A stretch of DNA of 32,566 bases, from positions 1 through 32,566 of the forward strand of contig CAMPIF010000003.1 in assembly GCA_946886245.1 (NCBI GenBank), given 5' to 3'. The notes below the pieces were generated by a model. That model saw nothing but the letters and a program-made list of their open reading frames with translations. It was not told the DNA's origin and did no database searches. Below are positions 1 to 8,283 of this stretch, piece after piece. Position numbers and translations under genes: made by a program. Within the stretch, counting starts at the first letter, position 1. Each line of letters begins with the position of its first letter. This stretch comes from Ectopseudomonas composti. GTDB taxonomy: Bacteria > Pseudomonadota > Gammaproteobacteria > Pseudomonadales > Pseudomonadaceae.

Positions 1-186
1 TTGCTCCAAATTAGAGAACTGCGCGAGCTGGGAAAGTAACTCCCGGTTGTCTACCGGCTCCAGCGGGTCCTGGAATTGCAGCTGAGACAGGAACAGCTTG
101 ATGAAGTCTTCCTGGTCAATGGTGTTCTGTCTCGTGACCGTTGTGTCGGCCTGATTGAGGATGCTACCGATGGCGTCTACTGGCAT
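1..186 (-). CDS. flgD: FlgD, hook-capping/hook-assembly protein, N-terminal part (cut by window edge)
   Basis: Reading the minus strand from ATG at 186 gives 62 open codons to the window edge. They contain the FlgD N-terminal signature: a QEDFIKLFLSQLQFQDPLEP stretch followed by VDNRELLSQLAQFSNLEQ, which matches the conserved segment needed for export of the hook cap. FlgD caps the growing rod/hook and is itself exported by the flagellar type III apparatus. The start is 17 bases past the stop of the fliK-like gene, and no strong Shine-Dalgarno sequence is visible, so it is probably translated as the next cistron of the same operon. The Ig/tudor-like C-terminal half lies outside the window, so its integrity cannot be judged. 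Confidence 0.85.
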   Translation of the reverse strand, partial: MPVDAIGSILNQADTTVTRQNTIDQEDFIKLFLSQLQFQDPLEPVDNRELLSQLAQFSNLEQ

Positions 187-203
187 GGTGTCGTTCTCGC
201 GAG

Positions 204-1238
204 TCAACGGGTAGAGGAACGCCAAAGCAAATGCCCGTTGAGCATGATGCGGCGCAGACAAACGCCCTGTGCATCGGCCATGCCGCGCAACAAGGCAACG
301 AGGGGAGCCTGCTCCGCGGCGGGAAGGCTGAAATCGCGGATCCATGCGGTGCTGCCGTCACCGTCTTCGGTCCACCGGAGCAGGCGTTGCGGCCAGGTTG
401 GTATGGGCAGCCAGTCGGGGGATGCAACCGTCGTGGGCGCAGGCGAGCGCCGTGCCACGTCGGAAGCAGTGGGGCTGGGTGCATGTTCGACGCCGTCTGC
501 AGGCAACTCGCCTAAGGCCTGCGAAACGGCCTTTAAACGCGAGGCTGGTATCGCGAAGGTTTCGCCGATCGAAGCAAGAGCCGATGGCGCGGCGGGCACG
601 AGGACCTCGTCCGTGGCGCGGATCCCAGGGACAGTGGCGGACGATCGGTAGGACAAGCCTGCGTTAGCAGCCAAGTGCCAGGGGCGATTGACGTAAATTA
701 CCTGCGAGTGCCCAACGGAACCTTCCGTCAATGGGACCTCAATGGCCGGTGGTTCGTCCTCGGTGCCGGCTAACCTGAGTTTGGACAACTCGCCTGCTCG
801 CTCAGGTGAGCCCAGGGGTAGCATTGTGTTCGGATCAAGTGGAAGCTCGTGAACATCTCCAACGGCGATGGGTGGAAGGCCGGAAGAAGGTGCCTTGATG
901 TCGTGCCCCTCAAGAAGCTCACCGATCGCCCGGAGGACCTCGCCCGCCGCGAGAGGCTGCTCGCGAGGGGCGTGGCCAGGAGCCACGACCTCGGGGCAGT
1001 CCCCTTCTGGGCGGTAAATCGACGGCACGGCGGGGCTCAGATCGGCGACGGTTTCGCTTTTCGGTGTGGAGACCGGCACCCCTTGGCTCGGCAGTACACA
1101 TGCCTCCGTCGGCGAGCCTGCAGGCACCGCGCGAACAAGCCAAGCCGCAAAGTCCGCTGAGCGACGGCCGGCCCCATCTCGAAGAGCTGGGTCCAGCGGC
1201 AGCGAAATCCCCGCAAGAGAAACGGGTCGGCTAGTCAC
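204..1238 (-). CDS. FliK-like protein (putative hook-length control), divergent
   Basis: 344 residues from a GTG that overlaps the fliJ stop by 8 bases. It sits exactly where fliK is normally found, between fliJ and flgD, and its composition fits FliK: a long, low-complexity, Pro/Ala/Ser-rich N-terminal region followed by a more ordered C-terminal stretch (about residues 270-344) containing WIRDFSLPAAEQAPLVALL and RRIMLNGHLLWR. FliK proteins measure hook or rod length and switch FlhB from early to late substrates. I do not see the usual FliK C-terminal substrate-switch motif (LRPxxLGxVEV), so the name rests on position and architecture. It could instead be a locus-specific secreted or regulatory protein. 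Confidence 0.5.
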   Translation of the reverse strand: MTSRPVSLAGISLPLDPALRDGAGRRSADFAAWLVRAVPAGSPTEACVLPSQGVPVSTPKSETVADLSPAVPSIYRPEGDCPEVVAPGHAPREQPLAAGEVLRAIGELLEGHDIKAPSSGLPPIAVGDVHELPLDPNTMLPLGSPERAGELSKLRLAGTEDEPPAIEVPLTEGSVGHSQVIYVNRPWHLAANAGLSYRSSATVPGIRATDEVLVPAAPSALASIGETFAIPASRLKAVSQALGELPADGVEHAPSPTASDVARRSPAPTTVASPDWLPIPTWPQRLLRWTEDGDGSTAWIRDFSLPAAEQAPLVALLRGMADAQGVCLRRIMLNGHLLWRSSTR

Positions 1239-1680
1239 AAGCCTTCACCTGGCCTGCAAGCCACACATCACGCAGCTCATCAAAGCTCTTCTTTTCTGCA
1301 GCCTCCAACATATGAAGGGCTTCCCGCGCTTGTCGGCGCTCCGCGCTCTTTAGCGATGCCTTGGCTGCACGAAGACGCTCGATCGTTGCCTGAGTTTGCT
1401 GCTCACTTTCGAGCAAGCGAACCTGACGCTCGTCCGACATGGTTACGGCGTGGCTCTCCATTTCGAGGGCCGCTTGGTAGTGATCGATGTTTAGGGCGGC
1501 GGAGCCAAGTTCCGTCGATTTCCATGCGGCGATTTCGCCGACCAAGGAGACCGCCTGCTCATGCGCTTGTCGGGCGCGCATTGTCAGCTTGATTGCTTCA
1601 CGCCATGCGTAGGCGGCTTTGTCTTCCTTCAAGCGCCCGAAACGCGCAAGGCGGCCGATGCGGGTGGCACGACGCGTCAT
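1231..1680 (-). CDS. fliJ: FliJ-like export chaperone-escort/stalk protein
   Basis: 149 residues, rich in Ala, Glu, Lys, Arg and Gln with few Gly or Pro, as expected for a two-helix coiled coil (for example ERLRAAKASLKSAERRQAR in the C-terminal half). It starts with an ATG whose bases overlap the fliI stop (ATGA), the usual fliI-fliJ junction. Family members form the central stalk of the FliI ATPase hexamer, contact FlhA and escort unloaded chaperones. Length (about 145-150 residues) is normal. Sequence conservation in this family is weak, so the name depends on position and coiled-coil character as well as size. Confidence 0.75.
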   Translation of the reverse strand: MTRRATRIGRLARFGRLKEDKAAYAWREAIKLTMRARQAHEQAVSLVGEIAAWKSTELGSAALNIDHYQAALEMESHAVTMSDERQVRLLESEQQTQATIERLRAAKASLKSAERRQAREALHMLEAAEKKSFDELRDVWLAGQVKACD

Positions 1681-3008
1681 GCTCCCGCCCCCACAGATCC
1701 GATGGCCGCGGAAAGCTGCGCGCAGGCCTGCGAGCGGGGGACGGAAATCCCGGAACGCTGCATCAATGCCCGGTCAAGCGCGGGTTTTAGCTCAACAGCG
1801 CGGTCTAGCAGCGGGTTAACTCCCGACTGGTGCGCGCCAAGCTCCACCAGGTCTCGAGATGCGTCGAATACGGCGAGCAATCGCCGCACTTCGCGCGCGA
1901 TACCGAGTTCCTGCGCCGAGGCGAGGCTGCTCATTAGTCGGCTGGTGCTCTGCAAGATGTCAATGGAGGGGTAATGGCCTCGCGACGCCAGCTCGCGGGT
2001 CAGGACGATATGTCCATCCAAGATCGCCCGCATGTGATCCGTGATTGGCTCGTTCATATCGTCGCCCTCGACCAAGACGCTATACACGGCCGAGATGGCA
2101 CCGCGACCCTGGATCCGCCCGCAGCGCTCCAGCACCCTCGGCAGTTGGGCAAATACTGACGGCGTGTAGCCGCGAAAGGTTGGAGGCTCTCCAACTGCCA
2201 GTCCAATCTCACGCTGCGCCATGGCAAAACGCGTCATGGAGTCAACTATCAACAGCACGGACTTGCCCTGATCGCGGAAGAATTCCGCCATGGCATGCGC
2301 TGCGTGCACCGCATGCGTGCGCACCAGCGCCGGCTGGTCGGCACTGGCTGCGACGACAACCGCCCGGCGCAGCCCCTCCTCGCCCAGCGTGTCCCGCACA
2401 AAGTCGCCGACTTCGCGTCCCCGTTCGCCGATCAGTGCCAACACCGTTACGTCGACTTTCATGTGCCGGGCCATCATGCCCAACAGTGTGCTCTTGCCGA
2501 CACCACTGCCCGCAAACAGACCGACACGCTGGCCAACCCCCAGTGTTAAAAGGGCGTCGATGGCGCAAATGCCGGTTTCCAGCACCTCGCCAATGGGAGC
2601 ACGCTCCATCGGGTTGATAGGTTCGCGATACAGGGGATAGTGTTCGGCCAGCCGCAATGGAGCACCCCCGTCGAGCGGCTGGCTAAACGCATCCACCACC
2701 CGTCCGAGCAGCTCGACACCCACCGGGATGGCCAAGGTCTGCCCGGTGGCGCGGACGACGCTCTCGACCGAAATACCGGCAACGTTGCCGTAAGGCATCA
2801 GCAGCACGCGCTCCTGGCGGAACCCCACCACTTCGGCTCTCACTGCCGGGCGTCCGTCGGAGGGCACCAGTTCGCACAGCTCGCCCAGGTGCGCACTCGG
2901 CCCGATTGACTCGATAACCAATCCGTTGAAGGCGACCAACCTGCCCTGCCTGCGAGCTACGGAGGCTGATCGAGCCGAAGCGACAAGCCGGTGCACAGGG
3001 CGACTCAC
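1677..3008 (-). CDS. fliI: FliI, flagellum-specific export ATPase
   Basis: 443 residues starting at a GTG that overlaps the fliH stop (GTGA). It belongs to the F1-beta/FliI/SctN family of cytoplasmic ATPases that energise unfolding and docking of export substrates. Visible motifs are Walker A GSGVGKST (residues 167-174), a Walker B-like segment LLIVDSMTRFAMAQREIGLA near residues 250-270, and the downstream GEPPTFRGYTPSVFAQLPR stretch typical of FliI. Length is standard and the protein looks intact. It is coupled to fliH (stator/regulator) upstream and fliJ (stalk) downstream. A non-flagellar SctN is less likely given the flagellar neighbours. Confidence 0.96.
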   Translation of the reverse strand: MSRPVHRLVASARSASVARRQGRLVAFNGLVIESIGPSAHLGELCELVPSDGRPAVRAEVVGFRQERVLLMPYGNVAGISVESVVRATGQTLAIPVGVELLGRVVDAFSQPLDGGAPLRLAEHYPLYREPINPMERAPIGEVLETGICAIDALLTLGVGQRVGLFAGSGVGKSTLLGMMARHMKVDVTVLALIGERGREVGDFVRDTLGEEGLRRAVVVAASADQPALVRTHAVHAAHAMAEFFRDQGKSVLLIVDSMTRFAMAQREIGLAVGEPPTFRGYTPSVFAQLPRVLERCGRIQGRGAISAVYSVLVEGDDMNEPITDHMRAILDGHIVLTRELASRGHYPSIDILQSTSRLMSSLASAQELGIAREVRRLLAVFDASRDLVELGAHQSGVNPLLDRAVELKPALDRALMQRSGISVPRSQACAQLSAAIGSVGAGA

Positions 3009-3661
3009 GCGGCACCCACGGGGCTATCCAAGGCGGCGAGCAGCGCTTGCTTTAGACCCTCCAAGCGGACGTCTAAACCGCTATCAAACTGGCCTCGTGG
3101 ACTTTCAAGCACGCATTGTCCGGGCTCCAGCCTGCGATCAAGAACGAGCGGCACGCCGAGCTCCGAACTACCCAACAAGGCGTAGTCCCGCTCGCCGACC
3201 CGTAGCGAGGCTGCCGGATGTCCGAATTCGCGCACGATCTCTGAACACATGGCCAAAAGGAGCTCGGAACGATCCATCCCCTGCCCTAGCAAGCGCGTGA
3301 CCGCGGCAAATGCCACTTCCGCCGCCAACTCTTCGGCGCGGTCAGCGTGCTCCTGGACGGCGTGCGCTACCCCCTTTGCCAATTCGCGCAAAGCGGCCCG
3401 TTCACACTCCAGTTCGTCCAGTACGCCTTGATGACGATTTTCAAGCGACAGCCGGGCCGCCTCTACCTCCTGCTCAATCTTTTGCCTAGCCTGCTCTAGC
3501 CCTTCCGCACGACCTTGCTCGCGCGCCTGCTCAAACATGCGCACGCGTTGTCGCTCCAGGTCTGCGGCCGGGTCGCGCGGAGGCGCTGCCGGGATCGTTG
3601 GCATGCCAAGCGTCAGGCGCTGCCGAGAGGCCTCAATCTGCTCTGGGGCGAGTCGCTGCAT
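3005..3661 (-). CDS. fliH: FliH, regulator/stator of the export ATPase
   Basis: 218 residues beginning at an ATG one base after the fliG stop. The first half is strongly charged and helical (MFEQAREQGRAEGLEQARQK, with a GxxxG-like AREQGRAEGLEQA pattern), as in FliH/SctL coiled-coil dimers. The second half (LRVGERDYALL..., LEPGQCVLESPRGQFDSGLD) matches the conserved globular C-terminal domain that binds FliI. The protein links the ATPase to the cytoplasmic ring or the gate. Length is typical. The normal partner of its N-terminus, FliN, is not encoded in this window, so how the ATPase complex is anchored here is unclear. Confidence 0.85.
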   Translation of the reverse strand: MQRLAPEQIEASRQRLTLGMPTIPAAPPRDPAADLERQRVRMFEQAREQGRAEGLEQARQKIEQEVEAARLSLENRHQGVLDELECERAALRELAKGVAHAVQEHADRAEELAAEVAFAAVTRLLGQGMDRSELLLAMCSEIVREFGHPAASLRVGERDYALLGSSELGVPLVLDRRLEPGQCVLESPRGQFDSGLDVRLEGLKQALLAALDSPVGAA

Positions 3662-3662
3662 G

Positions 3663-4103
3663 TCAGTTCAATCCCCGCGCAGAAACTTGCGCTTCTGCCA
3701 GAAGCGCTTCCCTAAGACGCTCGGGAAGCATCGGGCAACTGGCGAGGTCGTCCTGAACCCGCCGCGCTTTTGGTCCTTCCAGCAGGGCCAGCATGAAGCG
3801 TCGATCCATAGCGCTGTTTGCAGCGAACAGGCGGGCGGTCAAATCTGAGGGCAGCTCGTGAGAGATCGCAAGCAGGTCCTCAACAGTCAGCGCGGTGTCG
3901 CTGGTTAGGCCTCGGAGCTCCTCGGCGAGAAGCTCCGACATTACCTCACCGTCGACCCACCCCCGGGCCGCCAGCTGGTCGACCAGTGTCGAAAGCGGTC
4001 GCGCCGCGGCGGCAGGCAGGGTCGCCATTAGCTGCCGCCGATCTCTGGCGGACAGGGAGGCCAGATACAAGGCTGCTTTCCGCTGGCCGCGCGAGGCGCT
4101 CAT
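3663..4103 (-). CDS. fliG: Short FliG-like protein (N-terminal domain only)
   Basis: 146 residues, lying between fliF (ATGA overlap) and fliH exactly where fliG belongs. The N-terminus (RKAALYLASLSARDRRQLM) resembles the start of FliG N-domains (KAAxLLxxLG), which bind the FliF C-terminus. Normal FliG is about 330 residues with N, middle (EHPQR) and C domains. Here there is no EHPQR motif and no C-terminal domain with the charged torque helix that meets the MotA stator. The stop is directly followed by fliH, so no frameshifted remainder is hidden downstream. This suggests a specialised or degenerate FliG that can complete the MS ring but cannot drive rotation. Confidence 0.7.
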   Translation of the reverse strand: MSASRGQRKAALYLASLSARDRRQLMATLPAAAARPLSTLVDQLAARGWVDGEVMSELLAEELRGLTSDTALTVEDLLAISHELPSDLTARLFAANSAMDRRFMLALLEGPKARRVQDDLASCPMLPERLREALLAEAQVSARGLN

Positions 4104-5494
4104 GCTGCATCCCCCTCGGCAAGCCAGCTTCGCACCTTAACGACCATGGCCTGGCGCTCTTCATGACTGAGTGGCCTGGGTCCGCGCGAGCGCAAGCCGC
4201 CCAACGCCCAACCCAGCAGTAGCCCTGTTGCAAGCGCCGCGCCTAGCCATGCAATCTGCCACGAGGTCATCGGCCCGGTCGAAACCGCGACCTCGGCTAC
4301 CTCGCGCTCGGCTTCGGCCTCGGGATCGGCGGTGGCCAGAAGCGGGTTTTGCGAAACTTTGGTCGGAGTCTGCTCCTCGGTAATGGCGCCGATCTCAAGC
4401 CTGTCTCCGCGCTCCAAGTCCAAGCCCGCGGCCGCGGAAACCAGTCGCTTGAGGCGTTCGAGCTGCATCGGCGCCAAGGTCGGCGGAACCAGCACGGCCA
4501 CCGATACTCGCTCTACTTGCCCGGGCGCGCGTGAGAGTTCCTCGCGCTCGGTGCCATGAGCAAAGTCGACTTCATCCTGATCTTGGGATGGAGTGGCGTC
4601 GGCGGATCCCGCCGCGCCACCGCTACGGCTCGTTCGCTTGCGGGTAACCAGGCCGTTGCCGCCCTCGCCTTGCGGAATCAACCGCTCACTGACACGGCGC
4701 ACTTGGTCGAAGTTAAGCCGCACATCGACCGACACCCGGTAGTTGGACAGATGAAATACCTGGCTGAGCAGGTCGCTGATGCGTTCGCGCAGTCGCTGCT
4801 CGTATCCCGACTGTTCCTCATTCTGGCTGAGCAGATTATTTCCCGCAGCGGCCGTAGAACCCCCGGCCAAGACACCGGTTGGCCCAAGTACCACGACAGA
4901 GGACGGCTCCAACCCGTCAACTCCAGAGGCCACGAGGCTCCGGATGCCCCGAACCTGAGCCTGCGTCAGCAGCTCGCCGGGTGCCATTCCGACTGCGACC
5001 GAAGCCTTTGAGGTGTCGTTTTGGCCGACGAACAGCCCCGGCCGACGGATGGTCAGGTGGACCCGCACCGACTCAACCCCTGGTAGCGCCGCAATGCTCC
5101 GTTCAAGCTCTCCTTGGAGTGCGCGCTGGTAGTTCACACGCTGAGCAAAATCGGTAACGCCAAAGTCGGAGTCGTTGAACAGCTCAAAGCCGACGTGGCC
5201 ACCGCTCGGAATGCCGGCGGAAACCAGCTTCATACGCGTGTCGTAGACCTGATCCTTGGGCACCTCGATGGCGCCGCCATCGTCCGTGAAGCGATACGGC
5301 ACCTTCCACGCTGTCAGCGACTGCGTGACTTCGGCGGCATCGGTCTCTCGTAGATTGCCAAATAGCAGTTGGTAGCGCGGCGTGAACAGCCACCACAGCA
5401 CGAAGGCGGCGGCCAAAAGCACCAGCGCGGTTCCGCCCAGCAGCCCAAGCCGCGCAGCACGCGGCATATCATCAAGAAAGGCAAACATGGTCAT
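4100..5494 (-). CDS. fliF: FliF, MS-ring protein
   Basis: 464 residues, inner membrane. It has an N-terminal membrane segment (about residues 16-37, LGLLGGTALVLLAAAFVLWW), the YscJ/FliF ring-building domains (YQLLFGNLRETDAAEV, IPSGGHVGFELFNDSDFGVT, VRVHLTIRRPGLF), the FliF-specific periplasmic C region, and a second membrane segment near residues 413-433 (WQIAWLGAALATGLLLGWALG, quoted here in part). The cytoplasmic tail is short (about 30 residues), and the total is shorter than the usual 530-570, mostly from the variable periplasmic loop. It would form the base ring that houses the export gate. ATG at 5488 is an alternative start, 6 bases inside. Confidence 0.93.
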   Translation of the reverse strand: MTMFAFLDDMPRAARLGLLGGTALVLLAAAFVLWWLFTPRYQLLFGNLRETDAAEVTQSLTAWKVPYRFTDDGGAIEVPKDQVYDTRMKLVSAGIPSGGHVGFELFNDSDFGVTDFAQRVNYQRALQGELERSIAALPGVESVRVHLTIRRPGLFVGQNDTSKASVAVGMAPGELLTQAQVRGIRSLVASGVDGLEPSSVVVLGPTGVLAGGSTAAAGNNLLSQNEEQSGYEQRLRERISDLLSQVFHLSNYRVSVDVRLNFDQVRRVSERLIPQGEGGNGLVTRKRTSRSGGAAGSADATPSQDQDEVDFAHGTEREELSRAPGQVERVSVAVLVPPTLAPMQLERLKRLVSAAAGLDLERGDRLEIGAITEEQTPTKVSQNPLLATADPEAEAEREVAEVAVSTGPMTSWQIAWLGAALATGLLLGWALGGLRSRGPRPLSHEERQAMVVKVRSWLAEGDAA

Positions 5495-5497
5495 GGG

Positions 5498-5797
5498 CTA
5501 GAGCTGCATCCTCATGACTTCTTGATAGGCCTCAACCAGACGGTTGCGCACTTCGACCATCAGCATCAGGTTCATACGAGCCGATTCCATCGAGATCATC
5601 ACGTCGTGCACGGCCACATCCTGGCCGGCAGCCAAGGCACGAAGGTTCTGGTCGGCCGCCTTTAGCCCTTGGTCTACCTGAGAGAGCCCGGAGCCTACCA
5701 GCGCGGCGAAGTCAGAGGTCGGGGTGGCGACACTAGCCGAGACGAGAGTGGGGGTCGTCGGCTGGGCAACTACCGAGGCGATCGCATCAATGCTCAT
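5498..5797 (-). CDS. fliE: FliE, MS-ring/rod junction protein
   Basis: 99 residues, the normal size. The C-terminal half (MESARMNLMLMVEVRNRLVE, then AYQEVMRMQ) is the diagnostic FliE helical segment. FliE is the first exported rod component and joins the MS ring and export gate to the proximal rod. Its ATG overlaps the flgC stop (ATGA), and the fliF ATG begins 3 bases after its stop, so it is translationally coupled on both sides. Confidence 0.92.
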   Translation of the reverse strand: MSIDAIASVVAQPTTPTLVSASVATPTSDFAALVGSGLSQVDQGLKAADQNLRALAAGQDVAVHDVMISMESARMNLMLMVEVRNRLVEAYQEVMRMQL

Positions 5798-6171
5798 CCC
5801 TTAGCCCCCAGTTCCAAAGCCTTGAGCATCATGCTGCGCAGCAGGTTGAACGAACGCACGTTGGCCTCATAGCCGCGGCTCGCGGTCATCAGGGTTGTCA
5901 TCTCCGTTACCAAGTCGGTCGCCGGGTAGTGCACCATTCCGTTAGCGTCCGCCATCGGGTGGCCGGGGTCGTGGACGGTCCGGGTGGCAGGCATCGTCGC
6001 GGTGTCCGCTATCGGGCCGGATACGTGGTCGGAAAATGCCGCCGCCTCCGCGCCAGCAACGGGGGCCATCGGCACATTTGCACTCGCGATGTTGCGGCTG
6101 GCAGCGTCCATGCGAAGCCGCTCATACCCCAGTCCCGCGCGGGCCGCCTGCAAAACCGATTCAATTGACAT
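5794..6171 (-). CDS. flgC: FlgC, proximal rod protein
   Basis: 125 residues from ATG at 6171, chosen because GGAG lies 5 bases upstream and the protein then starts directly at the conserved helix. An in-frame ATG at 6195 is less likely. Motifs include RMDAASRNIASANVP (the rod/hook family N-terminal signature), DPGHPMADANGMVHYPATD (typical FlgC core) and the C-terminal MTTLMTASRGYEANVRSFN helix. FlgC is a periplasmic rod subunit exported by the flagellar apparatus. The start is 1 base past the flgB stop and the end overlaps fliE. Confidence 0.95.
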   Translation of the reverse strand: MSIESVLQAARAGLGYERLRMDAASRNIASANVPMAPVAGAEAAAFSDHVSGPIADTATMPATRTVHDPGHPMADANGMVHYPATDLVTEMTTLMTASRGYEANVRSFNLLRSMMLKALELGAKG

Positions 6172-6172
6172 G

Positions 6173-6550
6173 TCAGCTCCGTCCGCTAATGGCAAGGCGC
6201 ATCAGTCCGAAGTGGCGGTTAAGCGACTCGCTCAGCGCCTGAAATTCGAGCGTGGCCGAGGCCATGTCGGCCACCTGCTCATCGAGGTTGATGCCGCCGC
6301 TGGCAACGTCCGATGTGCGCAACCCGGGATCATGAACCGCTTGGGCAATCGCCTGGGACAATCGCCCGTTGGCATCCGCCGGGTCGGCAGCCACCTGGGC
6401 CAAGATCCCTTGGCTGCGAGCGAAATCCAGCCGTTCTGTACGTCCGCCTGGCGAGCTCGCTGCAGCGATGTTTCGGCTCGCGCATTCGGCGCGAAGCTGG
6501 TTTAGCCCCAACGCGAGTCGAACCGCCTGCGTGGTCAAGTCATGGCTCAT
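6173..6550 (-). CDS. flgB: FlgB, proximal rod protein
   Basis: About 125 residues. I place the start at ATG 6550 because AGGA lies 7 bases upstream. The in-frame ATG at 6556 is only one base from that Shine-Dalgarno sequence. The sequence carries LRAECASRNIAAASSPGG (rod family N-terminal motif), DLARSQG-like spacing in the middle, and the C-terminal LEFQALSESLNRHFGLMRLAI helix (quoted in part), typical of FlgB. FlgB forms the proximal rod with FlgC. It lies 9 bases after flgI and 1 base before flgC. The order flgI-flgB-flgC-fliE differs from the enteric operons. Confidence 0.92.
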   Translation of the reverse strand: MSHDLTTQAVRLALGLNQLRAECASRNIAAASSPGGRTERLDFARSQGILAQVAADPADANGRLSQAIAQAVHDPGLRTSDVASGGINLDEQVADMASATLEFQALSESLNRHFGLMRLAISGRS

Positions 6551-6559
6551 ATGCATGTC

Positions 6560-7675
6560 CTATTGGATGACGAGTTCGCCGTCGAGGGCGCCGGCGGCTT
6601 TGATGGATTGCAGCACTGCAATTACGTCGCGTGTCGGCAGGCGGATGCTGCGCAAGGCCGACAGCAAATCGGCCACCGTAGCCCCCTCGGGGACGTTTAC
6701 CAGCGGAGCCGGTCCTTCATGGGTCACGATCTGGCTCTCCGGCACAATCGCCGTCCCGATGGTGTTTGAGCGCCCCACAACGAGGTTATCCGGCTGGCTC
6801 ACGCGGTATTGCGTATTGATTTCCACGCGCAGGTCACCTTGCGACACACTGACCCGCCCGAGGCGAACATCCCCTCCGGCGACCACCGTCCCTGTGCGCT
6901 CATTGACGACAACGCGCGGTTTGCGTTCCGGCAAGACCGACACATTTTCAATACGTGAAATCTCTGCCACCAAGTTTGCCGGCACCGTCGGATAGTTCAC
7001 CGTGACCTTTCCCGCATGGACGGCGGTGGCGTGCGCGCCAGGCAAGGACCGATTGAGGGCTTCGGCAATTCTGTTTGCAAGGCTAAAATCAGGCTCATTG
7101 AGCAGAATGCTCACCTGACGCCCATCCCCAGACACCTTGACGGGCGCAGCCTGTTCGACAGTAGCTCCCGAAGGGATGACGCCCACCGTTGGGTGGTTCT
7201 TCTGCACCGACGCGGTCAGTGCTTCGAACTGGTATCCCCCGACTGAGATCGCCCCCTGCGACACCGCATAGACCCTGCCGTCCGGGCCAAAGAGCGGCGC
7301 CAGCATCAGGGTGCCACCGTTGAGACTGCGCGCGTCTCCTGAAGACGAGACCAGCACGTCGAGCGGCTGGCCGGGCTCGGCAAAGGCAGGCAGCTTTGCC
7401 GTGACGATGACCGCCGCCACATTCCGGCTGGACAGGTCATCGAGGGAAACATTGACACCGTAGGTTCGCAGCGTGTTTGCAACGGACTGCAACGTGGCCC
7501 GGTTGCGTGCCGTATCGCCTGACCCTGCCAGTCCAAACACCAGGCCGTAGCCGGTGAGCACGTTCTCGCGCACGCCGGCCACCCGGGCGATCTCCTTTAA
7601 CCGCACGTCGCCGACCGCCTGCGCCATGGCAGCTCCGCTTGCGAGCAGACTCAACGCGACGACCAAGGCCCTCAC
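6560..7675 (-). CDS. flgI: FlgI, flagellar P-ring protein
   Basis: About 371 residues from GTG at 7675, which overlaps the flgH stop as GTGA. An in-frame GTG at 7690 would lengthen it by 5 residues. A Sec signal peptide (VRALVVALSLLASGAAMAQA) precedes the conserved start VRLKEIARVAGVRENVLTGY, followed by GLVFGLAGSGD, QNHPTVGVIPSGA-like text and the C-terminal VADLLSALRSIRLPTRDVIA. FlgI assembles the ring around the rod in the peptidoglycan. Length is normal and the gene looks intact, so the machine is expected to cross the periplasm. Confidence 0.95.
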   Translation of the reverse strand: MRALVVALSLLASGAAMAQAVGDVRLKEIARVAGVRENVLTGYGLVFGLAGSGDTARNRATLQSVANTLRTYGVNVSLDDLSSRNVAAVIVTAKLPAFAEPGQPLDVLVSSSGDARSLNGGTLMLAPLFGPDGRVYAVSQGAISVGGYQFEALTASVQKNHPTVGVIPSGATVEQAAPVKVSGDGRQVSILLNEPDFSLANRIAEALNRSLPGAHATAVHAGKVTVNYPTVPANLVAEISRIENVSVLPERKPRVVVNERTGTVVAGGDVRLGRVSVSQGDLRVEINTQYRVSQPDNLVVGRSNTIGTAIVPESQIVTHEGPAPLVNVPEGATVADLLSALRSIRLPTRDVIAVLQSIKAAGALDGELVIQ

Positions 7676-8283
7676 AGCAGACCCAACCACTGGAAGACCC
7701 GCGATACGATATTGCGACGCTGGGATTCGCTGACCACGCCCTTCCCGGCCAGCGAGAGTTCAGCTTCGGCAATGCGACTTGACCATACCGTGTTGACTGC
7801 CGAGATGTCTTCGGGCCGCACCACCCCGCTGAGCACAATGCGTTGCTCCTCGCGGTTGACACGCAGCAACTGCGTGCCGGCGATCCGCAGCAGACCATTT
7901 GGCTCCAAAGCCACCACGCGAACAGTAAGCTGAGCACGAAGCTCACCAATTCGACTGGTCTCAGCCGCGCCCTTGCTGTTGTTTTGTAGGCCCAGTTGCG
8001 ACGAGTAGTTGGTGGACGGCGAATTCAGGGCGATTCCCAGGTCGGTATCGCGTTCCGATCCCGTGGCGGCCTGCGAGCGCGCGCGCGTGGTTTCCAGCAC
8101 GAGCACCGTCAGCACATCGCCAACCCGGTGGGCGCGCTGGTCCGCAGCCGGCCCCCGAAATGTCGTGGGATCCACCAAACTCTGACGGGCCGGTGCTGGC
8201 GGGGCTACCGCGAGCCCGACGGCAACCCAGGCAAGCAAGCACATCAACTTGCGTGTGTCAGCGTTCAATGCGCACCACCTCAT
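7672..8283 (-). CDS. flgH: FlgH, flagellar L-ring protein, without a visible lipobox
   Basis: About 203 residues from ATG 8283. TTG 8268 (with an AGGTGG about 6 bases upstream) and ATG 8244 are alternative starts. The L-ring core is clear: RVGDVLTVLVLETTRARSQA, a TSxxSELRAQLTVRV-like segment, LRIAGTQLLRVNREEQRIVL and the GVVRPEDISAVNTV stretch. FlgH normally is an outer-membrane lipoprotein with an LxGC lipobox. Here the signal-like segment (CLLAWVAVGLAVAPPAPA) ends without a cysteine at the cleavage site, so it is probably processed by signal peptidase I or held by other contacts. It overlaps the end of flgA and couples to flgI. Confidence 0.9.
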   Translation of the reverse strand: MRWCALNADTRKLMCLLAWVAVGLAVAPPAPARQSLVDPTTFRGPAADQRAHRVGDVLTVLVLETTRARSQAATGSERDTDLGIALNSPSTNYSSQLGLQNNSKGAAETSRIGELRAQLTVRVVALEPNGLLRIAGTQLLRVNREEQRIVLSGVVRPEDISAVNTVWSSRIAEAELSLAGKGVVSESQRRNIVSRVFQWLGLL

